From Oligoflexales bacterium (GTDB taxonomy: Bacteria; Bdellovibrionota_B; Oligoflexia; Oligoflexales; RGVZ01): a stretch of DNA of 39,066 bases. Where the stretch lies: positions 1 to 39,066 of the forward strand of contig CANJQY010000007.1 in NCBI GenBank assembly GCA_947476525.1, written 5' to 3'. This document shows positions 8,708-15,721 of this stretch, in pieces. A program made the position numbers and the translations under genes. The notes beneath the pieces were generated by a model. It was given only the letters and a program-made list of their open reading frames with translations, did no database searches and was not told the origin of the DNA. Numbering within the stretch: position 1 is the first letter of the stretch; the number at the start of each line of letters is the position of its first letter.

Positions 8708-8737
8708 TTAGTCTCTGCCGCGAAAGCGCCAGAGACG
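8703..8737 (+). repeat. 35-base hairpin repeat, copy 1
   Basis: Identical over 35 bases to 9972-10006. The core is a hairpin: GTCTCTG pairs with CAGAGAC, then one C-C mismatch, then CGC pairs with GCG, closed by a GAAA tetraloop. It overlaps the bamB stop codon. It resembles a REP-like element; no associated transposase is seen here. Confidence 0.85.
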
Positions 8738-9183
8738 TGTCCTGAGCCGAAGGCGAAGGATCTCGGCCGATCACCACAGATGCGTAACAAGACATTCGGG
8801 AAATTGGTCGGCCATCATTGGCCGCACTATTTTCCCAAGCTTTGCTGAACCTTTTGAACAATAACCAGAAAAGTCTGTCCAGTAGCTTGATTTTTGGTTT
8901 CGGTTGCTTTCTTTGGTAAACAGCGAGCTGCTACCTCAAGCCCAAGTTTTCGGCTTGAAGTCTAAAAATGCTTCTCACCAACATGTGTGCCCCCTTTTTT
9001 CGGAAGAAGGGGGCGACAATAGCACAAAAACGCCCAGGATTCACCGACGACAAATGAGTGAATAATTTAAAATTGAATGCATCTTCATTAAGAAATTGAA
9101 TTGCTTTGATAGTCGTGGCAATAATTGACGAAGGCGATGAATTCTGTTTGAGCCTTCGTTTGTTACTGTCGGCGAGTGCAATT
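8708..9183. other. Gene-free structured intergenic region
   Basis: No coding region is supported in these 476 bases between the bamB-like gene and the 3' end of the Cys-rich gene. Besides the repeat hairpin it contains CGGCC/GGCCG (8809-8824), TCAAGCC/GGCTTGA (8936-8958) and the strong GCCCCCTT/AAGGGGGC hairpin (8989-9014). The density of stems suggests a REP cluster or structured RNA. Confidence 0.6.
8989..9014. terminator. Strong hairpin, possible bidirectional terminator
   Basis: GCCCCCTT pairs perfectly with AAGGGGGC, and the stem can extend inwards with wobble pairs around TTCGGAA. It lies between convergent genes (bamB-like rightwards and the Cys-rich gene leftwards). No clear T run flanks the stem, so termination is only a suggestion. 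Confidence 0.4.
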
Positions 9184-9819
9184 TTACCGTGGATTTAAAC
9201 AGTCCGTCCGCTCTTTGTCACATCCAGTAGTATCTGCAGCACATCTTTTTTCCTCCTCTTTCGCTTTCTTTTCGGCGGCATCGCGCTTTTCAAATATTAT
9301 CTTAAGCTGCTCTGCGTTTTTATCCTCGCACTTTTTAATTCCTGGTTCCTCACATTTAGCACGAATCGCCGGTAATGTTTTTACACAAGTTTTATTCAAT
9401 TCGCTTAAGCAGTCAACTTTAAGCTTGGCGGGTTTGGCGGGTTTTCTGTCGCAAGCAGGTCGACCATCTTCAATACATTTTTCTCGCGCAGTATATACCG
9501 TTGAGTGACAAGCTGCTTTTGCTACTTGAATACATGTTCGCTTTTCTTCTCCTGCCACATTGACTTCTGCAGTCGACATCATTGTCTCGACCCCTGTATT
9601 TGAAATTCGGCAGAGACGTGGACGTGCTTCTATGCATCCAGTATAATGTTCTTGGCACATAGCTTGCCTTATCTCGGGGCGCATCGTCGTGGTCGAGGGG
9701 GGGGGCGGCGTTGTTGGTTGGCTTGGATTTGTTGACGGATTGAATGGCATTGGGGGTTGAGCATATAAGTAGGGTGTGGCCGCACCTAGGCTAATAAACA
9801 ACAGTAAAGATCGGTTCAT
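9184..9819 (-). CDS. Secreted cysteine-rich protein with poly-C tract
   Basis: I do not recognise the family. The 211-residue product has a signal peptide (about residues 1-20, cleavage near YAQ), a Pro/Thr-rich segment (about 22-46), then a mature part with 14 cysteines spread as widely spaced pairs, which suggests several disulphides. A Lys/Glu-rich helical stretch (about 165-190) precedes the last cysteines. It is probably periplasmic or exported. AGGAG lies a few bases before the ATG, so the start is secure. A run of nine C in the coding strand encodes the Pro stretch, which could make the gene phase-variable by slippage. Confidence 0.8.
   Translation of the reverse strand: MNRSLLLFISLGAATPYLYAQPPMPFNPSTNPSQPTTPPPPSTTTMRPEIRQAMCQEHYTGCIEARPRLCRISNTGVETMMSTAEVNVAGEEKRTCIQVAKAACHSTVYTAREKCIEDGRPACDRKPAKPAKLKVDCLSELNKTCVKTLPAIRAKCEEPGIKKCEDKNAEQLKIIFEKRDAAEKKAKEEEKRCAADTTGCDKERTDCLNPR
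9697..9705 (-). repeat. C9 homopolymer inside Cys-rich gene
   Basis: Nine consecutive C residues on the coding strand encode part of the N-terminal Pro run, before any of the cysteines. Gain or loss of one base would truncate the protein early. Confidence 0.85.
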
Positions 9820-10288
9820 TGGAACTCCTTTTCATAGATTCAACTTAAAATCTGACATTCAGTATCCCACTATTATCCATATCAAAATAGATTCCGCTAT
9901 CGGAAATTTTAAATCCAAATAATATACAATATCATCGCCTTACGGGCATCTCGTCTGCCCTAATTCACCACAATAATTAGTCTCTGCCGCGAAAGCGCCA
10001 GAGACGGTGGTATGGACCTGCTCCCCTCAACGGTTTCTCTATCCATCATTGACAAATAGAGCCAGAATGGATCTTGTTACAAATTTCATTCAAGAGAAGG
10101 AGCGGTCCAAAATAAGATATTTACAACCATGCTCACCAGGAAACGCCTTGCGGAATTGCTGGGTAATCCAGGAAGCATCTGGATTTAAAGTGGCGTTTAC
10201 GTGGCACTGAGATGATTTACTATTTAGGAGGCACAAGATTCAATTATTCTGAAAAAGGCCGAACTCCGCGTTGTTCGTCGCGGCAAAA
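9820..10288. other. Gene-poor region with repeat copy and HTH remnant
   Basis: This 469-base stretch separates the Cys-rich gene from the 3' end of manC. It contains the promoter side of the Cys-rich gene, the second 35-base repeat and a frameshifted HTH gene. A 67-codon GTG-started frame (10007-10210) overlaps the remnant in a different frame and has no recognisable character; I do not call it. Confidence 0.6.
9972..10006 (+). repeat. 35-base hairpin repeat, copy 2
   Basis: A perfect second copy of 8703-8737 in the same orientation, with the same GAAA-capped hairpin. It lies about 120 bases upstream of the HTH remnant. Confidence 0.85.
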
Positions 10289-10300
10289 CTAGATCAAATC
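10129..10300 (+). pseudogene. Frameshifted AlpA/excisionase-type HTH gene remnant
   Basis: Reading from the ATG at 10129 gives LTRKRLAELLGNPGS and then a stop. Shifting frame continues the domain as LKWRLRGTEMIYYLGGTRF, then NYSEK, and a further shift yields AELRVVRRGKTR. Together these follow the order of a short MerR/excisionase-like HTH (HTH_17) domain: a first helix, the WRLRGT turn, the LGG-R-F wing and the final helix. Two frameshifts and an internal stop mean it is not functional as read. Such proteins usually come from mobile elements, so this may be the trace of a lost one. The 3' end overlaps the end of manC and is approximate. Confidence 0.5.
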
Positions 10301-11386
10301 ACTGCGGCCAGACTCCTTTAAGCGATCCACAATCAATTTAACATCCTGCGCGCGACTTTTTGGGCAAACCAAAATAGCACCTTTGGCATGAACAACCACA
10401 AGGTCTCTAACGCCAAGCAAAGCCGTCAGGGGGCCGTCCGTATCTACAGTGCATCCATGGGAATCAATTAACAAGGCATCACCTTGAACAAAATTTCCAG
10501 CACTATCTGTTTTAAAACATTGGGATAACGCGTCCCAAGTACCGACATCCTGCCAGCCAATATCAGCCTCCACGACGCTGACGCGCTTAGATACCTCTAG
10601 TACCGCATGATCAATAGATATCCGCGGAAGCACAGCATATGCACCGGCGAATTTTTCGCTGTCAATCGAAGAAAACGAGGAGGAATCCCCCAACACCTTG
10701 CGCAGACATTGTACGGTTACCGGCAATTTCGCCTCAAGCTCTTGAATCAACGTGGGGACGTGGAACACGAAAATTCCTGCGTTCCAATAGAATTTTCGAC
10801 TCGCCACAAATTCCTCAGCGAGTTTTAGCTCAGGCTTTTCGCGGAATGACGCGACTTTGAAAGCACCCTTTTCAGCTCGCGCGTTGCCCCGCTCAATATA
10901 ACCGTAGCCGGTTTCTGCATACTTGGGAACGATCCCCACTAAACAAATTTCTTTCCCTGCAGCAACCTCTACTGCCGTGCGAATGCTCTCTCGAAACATG
11001 CTCAATTTTTCAATCACATGATCGGCGTGGAGGCTGATCATGATGGCATCGTCCCCCGTCCCTTTTTGGGATATTTCAAGTGCGGCCAATGCCAACGCAT
11101 TAGCTGTATTTCGCGCTTCAGGCTCTGCGATCACGATGGAACATCGGTTACCAACAATTTTTTTTGTGGCCTCTGCTTGATCTTTATGGGTCACAATAAT
11201 GCGCCTAGCAACAGGGACAAATCCATCCAAGCGTCCCAAGGTTGTTTCTAACATTGTCTCGCTGCTTCCACCTAATTCACACAGCTGCTTAGGCCATTTT
11301 TGACGAGATTTCGGCCAAAAACGCGTTCCACTGCCGCCAGCTAAAATAACCGCATAGACATTTAATGGTAGCTCTTGAATGGACAT
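10289..11386 (-). CDS. manC: Mannose-1-phosphate guanylyltransferase
   Basis: The enzyme makes GDP-mannose from mannose-1-phosphate and GTP for surface polysaccharides and glycoconjugates in the cytoplasm. The nucleotidyltransferase signature ILAGGSGTRFWPKSRQKWPK is near the N-terminus (about residues 14-33). The FREKP sugar-binding segment, the WNAGIFVF segment and the IGWQDVGTWDAL segment follow in the family order. At 365 residues it has the guanylyltransferase part only, without the C-terminal isomerase domain of bifunctional ManC. I start it at the ATG at 11386, because an AGGTG site lies seven bases upstream. An in-frame ATG at 11419 would start inside a tetranucleotide repeat. No other sugar-nucleotide genes are next to it. 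Confidence 0.9.
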   Translation of the reverse strand: MSIQELPLNVYAVILAGGSGTRFWPKSRQKWPKQLCELGGSSETMLETTLGRLDGFVPVARRIIVTHKDQAEATKKIVGNRCSIVIAEPEARNTANALALAALEISQKGTGDDAIMISLHADHVIEKLSMFRESIRTAVEVAAGKEICLVGIVPKYAETGYGYIERGNARAEKGAFKVASFREKPELKLAEEFVASRKFYWNAGIFVFHVPTLIQELEAKLPVTVQCLRKVLGDSSSFSSIDSEKFAGAYAVLPRISIDHAVLEVSKRVSVVEADIGWQDVGTWDALSQCFKTDSAGNFVQGDALLIDSHGCTVDTDGPLTALLGVRDLVVVHAKGAILVCPKSRAQDVKLIVDRLKESGRSDLI

Positions 11387-11404
11387 TTTTCTGCACCTCA
11401 CAAC

Positions 11405-11438
11405 CAAATAAATAAACAAACAAATAAATAAAACAAAC
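11405..11438 (-). repeat. Degenerate AAAT/AAAC tetranucleotide tract
   Basis: A run of four-base units of the form AAAT or AAAC covers about 34 bases immediately upstream of the manC ribosome site. Length variation by slippage could change the leader or promoter spacing of manC. Confidence 0.7.
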
Positions 11439-11492
11439 GTATAAAATTATTGTACCTTGACGGTTTTATCCAACAAGCATTTTAGTCACCAC

Positions 11493-12815
11493 TCAATTTT
11501 TGGGATCCCCTTGCCAGAAACCAATGGCCTGCAGGTATCCGGGAGCACCCACACTTGCGCTAAGGGACTTGCCCATCTCGGCGCCAAGTTCAATAAACGC
11601 TTTTTTCTCTTTTGAGTCCACTTCTGCGACTGCAGCTGCGTCCTCGTAAAACATTGACAGCCCTAGTATCGCATATGGTGCAAGCACCGATTTAAGGTTT
11701 GCCGCCGTAAAATCTTGCCACTCAAGCACCCGTTTTTCCCAATCACCGCCCAAAGGCATTGCTAACCATGCCTTTTGCAACGCACTTCCCGCCCCATCCT
11801 GGATAACGGTCATCGAACCTAAAAACTCGGTGTCATGAAATATCGTGTTTTTTGCGACCTCGGCAGGTGGTTGAATATGTTTGATGGATTTATCAAGAAT
11901 AAAAACGTGGAGATTTTTAGGCTGAAAAAACGTTTTGGGGTTCAGCTTTTGTTGCCTAGCCGGAACCATGAAAACGCCGACCTGTGGTGGATTTGTCGCG
12001 CTAACAAAAGAAAGAGCAAGGTACAGTGAATTATGCGCCGAGTTCGGGCCCATGATTGCTTGCTGCTGTTCAAGGGTAAAGAGTTCTTCAGTTTCATCCG
12101 TAAGCAAATCCCACACGTAGAGGCCGTCGGTGTAGCGAGAACTGTGGCTGGCCGTAAACACAATTTTTTGTTGGTTTGGAAGCCAAAAAAACTCCTCTAC
12201 ACGGTCATGAATTGCAACCATATATAGATTTTTCTGCCTCTCGCTGCGGACCACCAGGCGTTTTGTCCCTGTTTGCGGTTCAAGAAAAATCTTAGCCGTC
12301 CATTTTTCCTCATCATCACTCGCTCCAGCCAACAATACCGCCGACGGGCGGCGATGCTCTGCCGCAGCCTGGGAATTATATTTGAGCCCCCGCTCTCCGT
12401 CTGGCCCCCAATGTAGAACGCTGATGTCAGGGGTCTCATTTGGACGATTTTGGACGCCGTCTGCGGCAAAACTTCTAAGGGAGTAATTCTCGCGATCAAG
12501 AGGTAAGTATTCTATCCGCTCTCCCCAAGCGTCATACGCATTCATTCGCTGTCCAAGCTTACGCGCGTGCAAACGCAATTCATTTTGATTTCGTGGCAAC
12601 TCGCGCCACTCCTGCAGAAAATTTTGCACCACAGCATCATCGGCCAAAAGCATTTCCCTGGTGCGTTCGTCTTGGGAGCGTGTCGTGAGGTTGAATTCGA
12701 ACGCAACAATACTAAGCGCTACCGTAGCGGTCGCTGCAACAGGCCCATACAAGAATGCTTTTATGGAGACAGGTGGCAATCTACCACCCCAAAAAATACG
12801 CCGACTAACTTTCAT
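11493..12815 (-). CDS. Membrane-anchored GspG-like / beta-propeller protein
   Basis: The 440-residue protein (from ATG 12815; the longer frame begins with TTG) has a short cytosolic N-terminus and one membrane segment at about residues 22-42. Next comes a region resembling the C-terminal part of major pseudopilins: DAWGERIEY (about 95-103) and SFAADG (about 115-120) match the DPWGNPYxY and SxGADG signatures of GspG. No prepilin peptidase site (G-F-T-x-x-E) is present. From about residue 145 to 330 there are WD40/TolB-like strands, for example WLPNQQKIVFTAS followed by YTDGLYVWDL. The tail is soluble. I know of no named family with this order. It may sense or scaffold something in the periplasm. 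It lies upstream of manC on the same strand. Confidence 0.75.
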   Translation of the reverse strand: MKVSRRIFWGGRLPPVSIKAFLYGPVAATATVALSIVAFEFNLTTRSQDERTREMLLADDAVVQNFLQEWRELPRNQNELRLHARKLGQRMNAYDAWGERIEYLPLDRENYSLRSFAADGVQNRPNETPDISVLHWGPDGERGLKYNSQAAAEHRRPSAVLLAGASDDEEKWTAKIFLEPQTGTKRLVVRSERQKNLYMVAIHDRVEEFFWLPNQQKIVFTASHSSRYTDGLYVWDLLTDETEELFTLEQQQAIMGPNSAHNSLYLALSFVSATNPPQVGVFMVPARQQKLNPKTFFQPKNLHVFILDKSIKHIQPPAEVAKNTIFHDTEFLGSMTVIQDGAGSALQKAWLAMPLGGDWEKRVLEWQDFTAANLKSVLAPYAILGLSMFYEDAAAVAEVDSKEKKAFIELGAEMGKSLSASVGAPGYLQAIGFWQGDPKN

Positions 12816-13071
12816 CAAATTTATCAAAGCGGCGAACCTTTAGTTAAGTCAGGTAGAAACTGGTCGAATAGACCAATTTAAACCTTTTGGTTATTTCCAA
12901 ATTCTACCATATTTTACAGATACAATCATATAGATAGGTCTTGGCCAACAAAAAATCGCGAGTAAATTTTTTGGCAAACAAGCACAAATTAATTAGACCA
13001 TGGTAAAATAATACACAAACTACTAGTTCTAAACATTGAGTTACAGAATCACAAGAATTCGGAGGATATTA

Positions 13072-13659
13072 ATGATGCGTTGTCCTAGACTCACACTTTT
13101 GCAGGCATTTCTCGTCGCTCTTTTTCCGTCGATTGTAATGGGTGGCGCATCTAGCAGCCTCAGCGCAGTAGCGGCTCAAGGGTATTCAAGGGCACCCCAA
13201 GAAGTTTCTGAAACTAAAACGACTCAAAGAGTCAGAATTCCGGTTACGCTTAAGACCTGGCAGCAGGTTTCGGCAGTTGACAGCACTGGTCGAGAAACCA
13301 CCAGCCGAATTGTCGGACAGCCCGTTAGCCAAATTCTGCGAGCTCGGATTGAGCGTAGTAATGAATTCTACTTGGGAAACTTGCGTGTTAAAACTGTGCC
13401 CATGCGTTGGCTGAAAAACAGTCATCAATACCAAGTCCGCCTCGAAGTGTTTCAAAGTGCCGGCCAATCAAAGCAAGCTGAAGAAAGCCTCGGCTCCGTC
13501 ATTTTGACGGGCAACATCAAAAAACAACCCGATGGCCTCTACATCCTAACCGGCACCGCACGCCGATTGTTCCGCAGTAAGTCTGGAGAACCAATTCTAG
13601 ATTTTACGGCAGGACAGCCGCCGGTCGAGGCCAAGTCAACAGATATTTCTCGATTATAA
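13072..13659 (+). CDS. Secreted protein of unknown function
   Basis: I do not recognise the family. The product has about 195 residues from the ATG at 13072; GGAGG lies six bases upstream, so the longer frame from 13036 is not needed. A hydrophobic signal peptide (about residues 8-36) is followed by a region rich in beta-strand patterns and basic residues, ending in a likely short unstructured tail. It is probably periplasmic. It is divergent from the propeller protein across a 256-base AT-rich gap and convergent with hslO. Confidence 0.75.
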   Translation: MMRCPRLTLLQAFLVALFPSIVMGGASSSLSAVAAQGYSRAPQEVSETKTTQRVRIPVTLKTWQQVSAVDSTGRETTSRIVGQPVSQILRARIERSNEFYLGNLRVKTVPMRWLKNSHQYQVRLEVFQSAGQSKQAEESLGSVILTGNIKKQPDGLYILTGTARRLFRSKSGEPILDFTAGQPPVEAKSTDISRL

Positions 13660-13662
13660 TGT

Positions 13663-13697
13663 TCGGGCACTTCCACTGGGCCCAACGGCTCGCCCGA
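13663..13697. terminator. Possible bidirectional terminator
   Basis: TCGGGC (13663-13668) pairs with GCCCGA (13692-13697) between two convergent genes. The loop is long and T-runs are weak, so this is a low-confidence call. Confidence 0.3.
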
Positions 13698-13702
13698 GAA
13701 AT

Positions 13703-14587
13703 TTAATTCATCCTATCGAAGTTGGCGAGCATTTCCCGAAGGCGATCAAATGAGATTGTATAGTGTCTTCCACAAAAGTCGCAGCGAATTTTCGAGCTTT
13801 CAGACTTTGCAATCATTTCTTTAATCTCTTCACGTCCAAGCATATTGATTGAACGCTCTGCACGATCCTGATTGCAACGACATGAATATTTTAAATCAAA
13901 CGGATGTTCCGACGGATTCATCGGAATGGATCCAGTAAGATTTTTGAGTAATTGAATGGCGTTACTGCCGGCAACTAGCATTTCAGCAAGTGGTTTTGCG
14001 GCAGTTACTGCGGCTTCAAGATCGCCAATGGTCGACTCCGTGGCCCCCGGCATTAACTCAATGAGCACGCCGCCGGCGACTTCAACCTGGCCTTGAGAAT
14101 CTAGGACTACGCCTAGAGCAATGACTGATGATGTTTGATGGCTCTGCTGCATGTAATAGGCGATATCGTCGCCAATTTCACTCGTGACAAGCTCCACGGT
14201 TCCGACATGGGGAGCTTTTTCGAATGGTTGACTCCGAATAACATTCAAGAGCCCGATACCGAGCCCTGCCGCCACGTCAATTCGTCCATCTTTAAAAGGG
14301 ACACTCGCATTTGGCTGGTCGCACCATCCGCGGCACTCCCCTTCATAAGAGGCTTCTGCGTACACGGAGCCGAGGGGACCGTTCCCCCGAAAGTGCAAAG
14401 CCACCACTTGTTTGTCACGAAGTTGAGCTGCCATCAATACCGCCCCGGTAACGGCTCGTCCGAGAGCCATCGCCGCGAGGGGGCCTGCCTTTTGAATCGT
14501 ACACATTTCTCGTACAACATCCGTTGATATCACGGCGGTTGCACGCAAAAAAAGATTATCACTATAAAATCGGTGAACACGCTTCAA
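13703..14587 (-). CDS. hslO: Redox-regulated chaperone Hsp33
   Basis: Hsp33 is a cytosolic holdase that binds unfolding proteins under oxidative stress. The protein has 294 residues, as expected. The redox switch is intact: a CxC at residues 236 and 238 and a CxxC at 269 and 272 bind zinc when reduced and form disulphides when oxidised. The N-terminal core shows the family segments around LGRAVTGAVLMAA and YYMQQSHQT. The start is TTG, with GGAGG nine bases upstream. The gene converges on the secreted protein gene and is divergent from a sigma-54-controlled gene. Confidence 0.95.
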   Translation of the reverse strand: MKRVHRFYSDNLFLRATAVISTDVVREMCTIQKAGPLAAMALGRAVTGAVLMAAQLRDKQVVALHFRGNGPLGSVYAEASYEGECRGWCDQPNASVPFKDGRIDVAAGLGIGLLNVIRSQPFEKAPHVGTVELVTSEIGDDIAYYMQQSHQTSSVIALGVVLDSQGQVEVAGGVLIELMPGATESTIGDLEAAVTAAKPLAEMLVAGSNAIQLLKNLTGSIPMNPSEHPFDLKYSCRCNQDRAERSINMLGREEIKEMIAKSESSKIRCDFCGRHYTISFDRLREMLANFDRMN

Positions 14588-14745
14588 ACCTAAAAACCTC
14601 CGCTTGCTAAAAAGACTCCAAGTTCGGATCCCCCGTCAATAGAACCGCACCTCGTAATCTCGACTGTAGGCCCACTTACAGTCTCGCACACGTACGCTGG
14701 GTCATCAACGCAAATAAGGGAAGGATTGTCTCGATCTGTAGACTA

Positions 14746-14764
14746 CTGTCAATACTTTTGACAG
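14746..14764. promoter_or_regulatory. Dyad CTGTCA-N7-TGACAG, candidate activator site 2
   Basis: Same six-base arms and same seven-base spacer as 4110-4128; the last spacer base and the base after the second arm are also T in both. It ends 64 bases upstream of the -24 element, a typical place for an enhancer-binding protein. The spacer bases otherwise differ, which argues for a binding site rather than a copied repeat. Confidence 0.55.
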
Positions 14765-14826
14765 TCGTGGGTGCTTAATACAACTCGTAAACCACCGTAT
14801 TTATGACCAATATCAGCCATCCCCCC

Positions 14827-14843
14827 TTGGCACACAATTTGCT
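14827..14843 (+). promoter_or_regulatory. Sigma-54 promoter of barrel gene
   Basis: TTGGCACACAATTTGCT matches TTGGCAC-N5-TTGCT, with GG (14829-14830) and GC (14841-14842) ten bases apart. The expected transcript start is near 14854, giving a leader of about 73 bases. Confidence 0.85.
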
Positions 14844-14926
14844 TGAAGGGGGTATGGAGATATGTACGACCCTTGTATTTTAAACGCTAAAAGTCAACCT
14901 TCCAAACCCTGCATGGAGAAAATGTG

Positions 14927-15613
14927 ATGTCGAACATGATAAAAACAATGATTAAAATAACCCAACTTTTGGTGACCTTCGGAGCACTATCAATTGGACT
15001 TCATTCGCCCACGGCGTTTGGTCAACCAGGGGCATCCCACAACCTGGTTAACTCATACCGGTCGAGTGCGATCACCCATATTTTCATCTCACAATCAGTT
15101 GAGGGTGAGTTTGGCAATTATGAATTGAGCTCGAATCGAGGTTCAATGGGCCTAACATCAGGTACAGGTAACTCGAAACAGACTAGCAAATGGAAGGGCT
15201 ATAACATTTCGCAGACGTTTGGACTTGAATTACTTAAATTTGTTCAATTTGATGCATCGCACAGTATGATGAATATGCGCTCCGTCAATTCAAGTCTAGA
15301 ACATCTTGGCGGCAGTCGATTTACAGTTGGATCGCGCCTTGTTTTTCTTGCGCCCGTTGCGAATCTTGAAGTCGGAGGCGGGGTTATTGGCAGTCGCTAT
15401 GACTACCAGTACAATCTTAGTACCACTGATTTTTACGGTAGTGGTGTCTATTACACCTTGGGCATCAATTACTTCTTGAGCGAACGTGTCTCATTATTTG
15501 GGCAATTAAAATCAATCGACGAGCACTCAGTCCGGTCTGGCGGCAATAGCGAAACGTCCAGCATAACAGCAAAGACTTCGAATATAGGAACAGGCTTCTC
15601 GCTTTGGCTTTAA
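14927..15613 (+). CDS. Sigma-54-driven outer-membrane beta-barrel candidate
   Basis: No family is recognised. The 228-residue product begins with a signal peptide (hydrophobic from about residue 10, cleavage near AFG). The mature part shows alternating polar and hydrophobic strands, many Ser, Gly and Tyr residues and a hydrophobic C-terminal strand (NIGTGFSLWL), consistent with a small outer-membrane beta-barrel. The ATG at 14927 is favoured over the adjacent GTG because GGAG lies eight bases upstream. A consensus sigma-54 promoter and an activator-type dyad lie upstream, so it is probably expressed only under a specific signal. It is monocistronic and followed by a long palindrome. Confidence 0.75.
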   Translation: MSNMIKTMIKITQLLVTFGALSIGLHSPTAFGQPGASHNLVNSYRSSAITHIFISQSVEGEFGNYELSSNRGSMGLTSGTGNSKQTSKWKGYNISQTFGLELLKFVQFDASHSMMNMRSVNSSLEHLGGSRFTVGSRLVFLAPVANLEVGGGVIGSRYDYQYNLSTTDFYGSGVYYTLGINYFLSERVSLFGQLKSIDEHSVRSGGNSETSSITAKTSNIGTGFSLWL

Positions 15614-15662
15614 GCACGAATAGAGGAATAGAGGAATATAGAACTAAACGAATATGACACCC

Positions 15663-15716
15663 TGTAGTGCCGCAATAATCAATGAATTCATAAACATTGA
15701 ATATTGCGGTACTACA
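15663..15716. repeat. Long imperfect palindrome, possible bidirectional terminator
   Basis: Two 22-base arms separated by ten bases pair with only two mismatches; the arms read TGTAGTGCCGCAATAATCAA... and ...TTGAATATTGCGGTACTACA. It lies between two convergent genes, so it could act as a terminator in both directions. A single arm recurs at 19634-19655, so it is also a dispersed repeat. Confidence 0.7.
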
Positions 15717-15721
15717 CTTCA

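Larger units (their letters stand above)
14588..14926. other. Divergent promoter region, hslO / barrel gene
   Basis: This 339-base gap holds the upstream side of hslO and, on the plus strand, a dyad (14746-14764) and a consensus sigma-54 promoter (14827-14843) for the beta-barrel candidate. No gene is seen in it. Confidence 0.7.

Noticed and set aside
8989-9014. Hairpin as an intrinsic terminator with U tract
   Set aside because: The stem is strong, but the T run lies inside the stem, not after it. It is kept only as a tentative terminator.
10007-10210. 67-codon GTG-started frame beside repeat copy 2
   Set aside because: It overlaps the HTH remnant in another frame, and its first part begins right at the repeat. 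No coding character.
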